The notes under the pieces: generated by a model
Told to the model about the DNA's origin: nothing
The model's input: the letters and a program-made list of their open reading frames with translations, nothing else
Databases searched by the model: none
NCBI GenBank assembly: GCA_916610825.1
Contig: OU744449.1
Coordinates: forward strand, 5,955,243-6,019,242
Direction of reading: 5' to 3'
Source of the DNA: Haliclystus octoradiatus
Taxonomy: Eukaryota; Cnidaria; Staurozoa; Stauromedusae; Haliclystidae
DNA: 64,000 nt
Position numbers and translations under genes: made by a program
Shown here: positions 22,801 to 31,800 of the stretch, piece by piece
Layout: the number at the start of each line of letters is the position of its first letter
Numbering within the stretch: position 1 is the first letter of the stretch

Positions 22801-25800
22801 TTCTAGAGGAGTTGGTCTTTTCGCAAAGAGCAATGATTGTAAAATACCCACTCCTCTAGAAATAGAAGAGTTGTAAGGGCAGTTGTAGTTGTACGGGCAT
22901 CTTTGGTAGAGTGATACTGTCTCAATTACTTAATCTTTATAATTGTTTTTTTTATACAGAGCTTCAATGGGTAGAATCAAGGTAAAACATAATCCATACT
23001 TCCTCCTCTTTTTTTACCTGCATAATCCATACAGTTTTTACCTGCACATATTCAGTAAAACTATGTTGGTGTACTTCTATTTCCTCAGCATGATACTGTT
23101 GATCAATATTTCGCACAGCAAAGTCATAAATCTGTCACTTCCAATCGTACATTGGCTCAACTTGCAGTCCCACGAATGGAGCCGCAGGTAAGTGCGTGTG
23201 TTTGTGTGACATATCAAGACAAATTGTTTCTCAACAACATAGCCAGCGTCCAAGAAAAGCCGGACTCCTGGCAGCAAGGATACCAGAAAGCTGAATAGCC
23301 GAGGGAATATTTTGAAGTTACTCAATTTTGCAACCTCTCCCCTGCGTAAAACAGTTCAGGAGTTCATCAACAGTTCATGAACAGTTCATGAACGTTAAAT
23401 GGCCCCACATTTTCATTAACGGTTCATGAACAATTTGTGAATCTTCATGGACAGTTCATAAACAGTTCATAAACATTTCATGAAAATTTAGAACCATTTA
23501 ACGTTCATGAACTGTTCATGAACTGCTGAACTGTTTTTCGCAGAGGCTATTCCATCAAATAATAATTTGAATTTGATAAAATTTACAAATCAAAATCCTG
23601 AAGATATGTTTTAAAAAAAGTAAGAATCCAGAAGGCAGACATTTTTATCTGAACCTGAACATACCTTGATCATATGCATGTCAGATCTTAATTGTTGAAT
23701 TTCACATTGAATAAAATTTATCACATTCATAGGATGATCGACATGTTCTCCACTATGAAAAAAATGTAATCAATCCATAAACAGTTCATTACTGCCATGA
23801 ATTATTCATGAACGCTATTTTAATTTTTGTACCATTTTAATTTGTTAGTTAATTCATTTTAGTTTCAATTGTAAAAAGAAAACATTTCAAACAAAATTTT
23901 ATATGATTATAATAAACATTGATAATTTAATTTAAAAAAAGAAATAAAGGGTTCACAAACAATCTTTTGAAAGTTCATGTTTTTCATGATTTTTCCAGAA
24001 ACATTTCATAAAGGTCAATAAGGAATTATAACAGTCATGAAGCATTTGAGTAGTAGCTTTAGCTAAAGCTTAACAACACAATAGACATTGTTCTTTATCC
24101 ATTGTTTGCAACTCATTCTCATTGGCATAATGTTTTGTGATGTTTATTTTGTTTCAGAAGTTGCAAGAAATTTTGAAATCTTGTGAAGTTGATCACATAA
24201 AAGAGAAAACGATTTTGATGAATAATTTAACCAAGCAATTTCCTAATTGGCTTTTCAAACTAAAGTAAGTTAATGGACATAAAATGTTCTAGCAAAAGCT
24301 GCTATGAAATAGTATACCCTACTTTGTGCAGTCAGTTCAAACATCAATCAATATCCGACTTCTACTTGTTTTGATTAATGCTTCTAGTATAATAATTTTT
24401 GCTGGTTTCACTTGAGTGAGTCACATACCAGAGGTGTAAAGAGTCAGAACTTTCAGACTTCGAATCTGAAAAGGAATTTGACTGTGAGGCCGACTCCAAA
24501 AATATTTGGAGTTCATAAACACAGGAACTTTTTCACAAGGGAACTTATCCATTTCAATTTCATATCGGTAGATCTAACCGACACCTTTTATGATAACTAT
24601 TGTCTCTTTTTTTAACAGGAATGGTTTCAATTTACTTCTTCATGGCTTTGGTTCAAAAAAGAAGCTACTTGAACAGTTTTGCCATCGTATGATTTCAAAT
24701 AATTTACATATTGTTATCAACGGGTATTTTCCTAGTTTCAATGTCAAAGAGGTATTTAATTTCATCTCGATAATTATATGTGACCATACGAGGACAACAG
24801 GGGCAGACCCTACATAAAGGGCACCTTGCAGCAAAAATGTTTTACAATATCGCATTCACCCCCCTTTCCATATTCCCAATAAAATTTTGAGTCAAATTTC
24901 AGGCAATTTTGAAACAAAAAATGGCAAAATCATTCAATTTTGAAGATACTACCATATTGGGGCTCCCGAACATGCAAATACCACACCTTTTTTTGGTGGA
25001 ATGCTCCTTTCGTCAGGCAAAATGAACACCTATTGCCTAGGCCAGATGCATGTATAGTTATGACCGCTATCACCACTGTACAATTTCGATTCATATATAT
25101 TTGTTCATCTTTATTCAACGTAGTTGATCTGGAAAGTTTATGATAATTATACAAAAGGGCACCTGCTACCCCTCTTTGCCCCTCTGCTGCAAGGGCAGGA
25201 TGGTCAGCTTTCCCTCCTGCCCCTAGGTCTGGGGCCCCTGTCTGTAACAATTAGCAGCTGTATCAAACACTCTTTCGACTCTTCTTGATACAGTTTATGA
25301 CACCTTCTTGAATGGGCACGCACCAGATGTGATTTTTTTGTTATGCTAAAGGCAAGATATGACAAATGTATTAGCTCTCCTTAGGTATCAAGCAAAATTT
25401 ATTTTTTTAAATTGATGAACATTTTTTTATCGAAATAGCAGAAATCCGACTTCTTGCTTTGAGGCTTGATCACATCAAAGTTGATGACATGAATTTAAAA
25501 AAAAAATCAAGTTTTTGAAAATGAAAATATATTTTAATAAATGAATATTATTTATACTGTGAACGATCTTTTTGCAAGTTTCTTTGTCAGTCGTGTCAAA
25601 AATGATTGAGAACAACATTATATTTTATTTCAACGTTTCAATCATGCCTTCAAAACTCCCAATTGCTCAACTTGGTTTAGTGTTTTTTGCCTGGTTTTAT
25701 GACATTGTACAAACAAAGACGATTGCCTTATTCATAAGATGCTTTTCATTCAAAAACTGAAACTAACACTTACAACACACAAAAGGATTCCATAAAATCA

Positions 25801-28800
25801 AAAGTTTTTTTAAATTATTTAAATATTACTCCCGTTTGTTTTTTTAAAATTTGGATAGAATATTATCTTACATTTCTATTGGTAATATTTCTAACAATAA
25901 TTGTTATCGAATCTTTATAGATATGAGTACTTAAAATGTTTCAGTATATTGAAAATGATCGTGAAACGTTGATCAATATGTTGTTACCAATTGTTTCTCT
26001 GTAGATGTTGATAGTGTGTTTTGTATATCTTTATGATTTTAGCTGCTGTTACTCATTTCGGAATGTATTCTTAAAAGTAGTGGAACATTCAAGAGTCCAA
26101 TTGAACATGCTGAATTTATAAAAAAGGAGATAGAACAAGGTTTGTTTGTGTTAGTCTATTCTATTGTTTACTTTGCAAGGGTTTTTATATTTACTTGCTA
26201 GGATGGTATTTTAAGGCACACATTTATTGCTGAATGCAGTAAAATCCAGCAATGACGGTTCTCGTTTTAACGATATTCTGTCAATAACATTAAGAACAAA
26301 GTCTGATTCTAATTAATTTACTGTCAAATTTTGTTAAATTTTAGCGGATTTTGCCTAAACTGGAAAACGAATTTGTCTCCCTAGGTTACCGGTTTGCCGG
26401 ATTAAACTGTAGTACGTAAATGAACTGTTATTGATAGGAAGTTGTACATTCCTGAATGTTTGTGTGCGCAATATCTAGTTTAAAAGCCTTGATTGTTGGA
26501 TATGATATACTTTTTATGATGTATAATCAGACGAACAGACTAAAGAAGTTATATTTCATTTATTATAACAATTTGATTGGATTATGATTGTTTATAACTT
26601 TCATTATACTTTTATAGCCATGCTCTCATTTATAATTTTAATATAAAATGTGTTCAAAGGGTTATCTAGAAATTGTGAGATGACATTTGGAAAATTTATA
26701 ATGGAAGTAGTGCAACATAGAGAGTCCTGGGACAAAATGGTTGTGAAATGTTACCTTAAAATATGGCATATCCCTGTATAACCTATAATGCATGGGATTA
26801 CCCAGGGTTCTGAATCAGATATCGTGCTGAATTTTATATATCAATGATTTGGCATTTTCAGGAGATGCTACTCAATTATATCTTATCATTCATAATATTG
26901 ATGGTCCAATGTTGAGGACAGAAAAGGTAAGGACATTATCATTGTGTTGTTAGGCTGTGTGACTTCTCAGAACAGTTGGTCACTATAGAAAGGGACTGAT
27001 AATAATGACAACAACAATTATTAATAAATATTACATTGATTCAATGCAATTCGTTATTTGCAAGTCACCAATTGACACCATCTTTGTAACTTACTGTAAC
27101 ATACTTAATTGTTTATTAGCTTGTTGATCGTTTTTTTAAAACCTGGTTTTATGGCTTCATGGAGAATCAAAAGCGATCTGATAATGATGTTTGAAATTAT
27201 TAATGATCTAGTAGATTTACATTTAGAAGAATTTTGTAAATTCAATAAAACTAAATATTCAATGCGGGGTAACTCCTTTAAAGTTACAACTGACATATGT
27301 ATCTGGTAGGCTAAATATCAGCAAATACCAATTTATCAATCGAGTAATTCCATGGTGGAACAGTTTACCTGAGAGTGTGGTCACATCCAAAACATTATTT
27401 TCTTTCAAATCAAAATTGAACACTGTTTATCTAAATGCCTTATGCAAAGTTAATTACCAATCTATATGAAGTAGTAGTTAACACAATTAACACATTTTAA
27501 TTTTATGCTTTCTTTATGTATTTAAAGGATGTATGTAAGTGAAAGTTTAACTTTCCTAAATAATCCGGTCGGTATATTTGACAAATAAACAACAACAACA
27601 ACAAATTAAAGAGGGATCATTTTAATCAAATATCTTAGAAAGATTTGTCCCATACCCTCCATTTGATCACATTTTGCTATTGGAACTCATATGTCTATAA
27701 TAACCTTCCGTCTTCAATTGATTTCCAGGTGCAAAGTGTTCTTAGTTCTCTTGCCTCCTGTCAGACAATTCATGTTATTGCATCTGTCGACCATATAAAT
27801 GCACCACTCAGTAAGTATATTAAAAGAATACACACTGATTTAAAGCAAGATCCTTTATTCTGTGTTACCATTTTGTATTTTAATTAATATTAACTCGCAA
27901 TGAGTTTTTTTTATATTTTTCGCTTATTATGGAAAAATGTAAAGGAATTATGAACCCATTGTGAATAATTTGGCTCAAATTATATATGAATTTTTTATAA
28001 AATTTATTGAACATTTAAACTTTTAATTCGAAATGTTTGTTTTTATAGCGCACTACACAAGTCAAATATTCGTTTTGTCGAAATTTGAATGATATTTTTG
28101 TTTTCATGATTCAACCGGTAAATGACTTTTTGCTTGACATATAGCTAATATGAATCCAAAACTGTTCCCCTTAATATTGCTAGGTACTGCATTCACGTTC
28201 TGTAATAGAATTCCTAATAACCGATTGGTTTAAACAGTTTAAATCCCACCTTGCTTTAACATCAACATATTTAGCTGGTGTCCTAGCAACGTTTCATTCC
28301 CATACAAACTCTTGCACAGGAAAACTTTTTAATTGTTGTCAGAATGTTAGTTGCTTGTTTCAAGTTTGTTGCAATTGTTTTGAATAAAATGTCTTACTGT
28401 ATGCAAGTCCAAATCGCTTGATGATTAGAATTGAAGAATCATCTTTTGCTTGAAACAAGAAATTTTTGCTTAAAACAAGAAATCATTTCGCACAAAGCAA
28501 TCGGAACTAACCTTAAACTCTTTTCTGTGTATGTTTCCTCTCTCTTAGTATCCCAATATCTTAATATCCTAGTATCTTTCATCCTCTTTTAGTTTATACA
28601 AGTTGGGATGAAGTATACGATAACTGTGATGTTTTAATAATCGGATATCATGATATGAATAACTTACAGTCGGATTAAAATCTATAGATAATTTACGCAT
28701 TTTACTTGTATTAATAGTATGGGATCAAACAAAATCTAGTAAATTTAATTGGTTATGGCATGATGCAACAACTTATCAACCTTATTTAGAAGAAACATCC

Positions 28801-31800
28801 TATGAAAATTCATTAATGGTTCAACAATCTGGAACATTGGGACTTACATCATTACTACATGTTTTACGTAGTTTAACTGTTAATGCTAGAGGAATATTTC
28901 AATTACTTGCCAAGCAACAATTGACATCTCAAGAAAATGGAAGTTCATATCAAGGTGAGGGTGGTAACCTTGTTTTTTTTTTTGAAAATCGATTTGATTG
29001 GGTACTTAAAAGATTGACAAGTAAAGAAAATATATTATTCTAGAGATTTGTAAAACGTACCTATGTGTTAAACATATAGATGTACTGAGTCAGAATTTTC
29101 AGACTCCGAATCCAAGAAAAGTCATCATAGAAGCGTTTGACTACGAGAGTGCGGCTCCAAATATCTAAAAATAGACTCTAACTCCGACTCTCAAATATTT
29201 CAGACAAGCTCCTGTAAAAAGTCTGAAAATGGATTAATTTATAAACTCAAAACTGATGCAAACATTGGAAGGTACAAAATAAATTAACATATTCTGAAGT
29301 ATCCAGTCAATTTTCAACTTTTCAGTGGTTATTAAAAAATTACGAGGATTTCATGCTGGACTCGGACTCCTACTGCTGCTCCTGCGTGCCAAAAATTCAC
29401 CCCAGTCCGGCTGTTGTTAAAATATAGATACTCCTGTCGGAGTCGGATTTTGACCCATTCTCCTGAATACCTCTAGTAAACTGTTCCTTACATGAGTTTT
29501 ATATATAGAGATTACGTCATGGGTATCTCGTTCATAAGGATTTTATTCTCGAGTTTTGAGGTAACATGAAACGAGCAATCGAGGCTCTGCTATTTTCTTT
29601 TTATGTAATGCTCAACGAGATTTCATTCTTATAAAAAGCTTCTTTGGTGTTGATTTGATAAGAAAAGTCAACGAATCAATTTGTCCCTATAAATAGTCCT
29701 ATAATAAATTTTAAACTTTAACTTGAAAATAATTGCATGAAGCAATCGAAACGCTGTTAATTAATACGAATGAAAATTTAGAAAAATTTTCGTCGAGATT
29801 TCATTCAACATTTATAGTAAATATGAATGCGAATTTATATGATTTTGATAGGAAGACAAGCGATAGAATAGACGTAATTTTGCAACGTTTCGTCATTATA
29901 CTAATATGACATTTTCAAGCAAATAAATTAAAGGGATAGCAATTTAAAATACATGAATATTTATATGTTTTAACTTATCTATTTTACAATATGTGATAAC
30001 AATTTTCAAAAAGGACAACATTGCAAGTCAGCTTAACTTATCTTGAAATACTTAACAACAAAACTTTGATATTTAGTCTGGACGCAGGCTATCAATTTCT
30101 TTCTGGAGATGTGTTACCTTTGTACGTATCATATTTTCTCTCACAAGAGAAACATCGATCCGCCCATTGGATTCGACGTATAGACCTATCGTTTAATTCA
30201 CATGTGATCAAATGATACGCGTCACTGATTGGCTAAGATATAAAAGTAAACGAAATATATTGCCGCAAATAAAAATTCATAATCATTTGGGTATTAATTG
30301 ATCTTTATTCCCACATGAACAGCTATTCTCCAAATATCAACTTATTGAATCATACACAGTTAGTTATTTCATCAGTTATATAACTTCATAAATAATCAGC
30401 TAAATACCGTATATGGTAGAGACTATATGCCAATACTAAGGACTTCATTATACGACGGAGTCGCCTCAATATGCCAGGTCGGAGTTTACCGTCACAACGA
30501 AACTTCTAAACTCCTATTTATTGTTAAAGTAACAAAATAACGTGCGTGTTTGTCGTTGGCCTTAAAACGATGCATGCTGAAATTTGAAATTTGAAGCAAT
30601 GCTAAAGCCATTACTGACATTGATCAATGAATTTACGCTTAGCTTAATTCAAAGTTGAGCTCGTAGCGACCGCCGGTTGATATTGCTCCTTTAAAGTGAA
30701 TCATTGAATAAGCTTTCTCGGAGTTTCTCAGATCTATTGTTCTCCAAGGGGATAAAAAAACATTGTTTTACTTGGAAACATATTCAGATTTTATTCCCCT
30801 GTTTCTCTTGGGAAATATAATACAATGCTGCAGAAATACCACGAGGCATCTAAGAGTTGGTTTACCTATAGTTTGAACTGAAATCGAAATGCCGAATATT
30901 TTTCCATTCCATATTGTTCAGTTTATACGCAGTATTTAAAGAGTGTGCATGTTTTGTTTACTCAGTTGTTTCATGTTTTATTCAGGCCTTTCGTTCAGTG
31001 AATTGTATACACGATGTCGTGAAGATTTCCTTGTTAACAGTGATTTAACATTACGAGCTCAATTGACTGAATTCAAAGATCACAAGCTTATTAAAACTAA
31101 AAAGGTATTTTTTTTTATCTTGCACGTTTATTACTTGACGTTTTACAAATAATTTGATTTGTGTTAATTTTGAAGGTGAGCACTTTTTTATATAAGAAAG
31201 TGCTTTATAAGAAAGTTAGTACTCATGCAACTTTCAAAATTGCCGAGAATTTTCAATACTCGGATTTTTAAGCCTAAGAAAGTCAATTATTTGAGTTTAC
31301 CAGCTTTTGTCTGTTTTTGTTTGTTGTGTTTCTTGTTTCTTGAATCCCAAAATCATGTAGGCCTACTGCATGCTGTTTGCGATTAGTTTACATTTTTGAG
31401 AATACATTTTTAAAGTTACATATTAAGCCCCGGCTAAATGAACGCAACATTTGCTCAACATTTGCTCAACATCGATGTAAAGTCTTGTTGGGTTCATTTA
31501 GCCACCCTATAAGCAGCATCTGCTCTACAAGGGCTCTACACGGCTCAACATTGTAGAGTGGATGTTGAGGATTTCTTGTGTTCATTTATCCATCTACTAG
31601 TTCAGTTGATTGAACTGCAAAAAATTTAATATCTATGCCTATTTGGTATTATAATAGTAATAATATCATAATAATAATGATAGTAATTAAAATAATGAGA
31701 AAATGTTAAGAAAGTCTGGATACTGAAATTTCGATTTTGTTAAGAAAGTTTCAATACTGGCGGATTGTAAAGTTTCTCATAAAAAAACGTGTGCTTGAAC

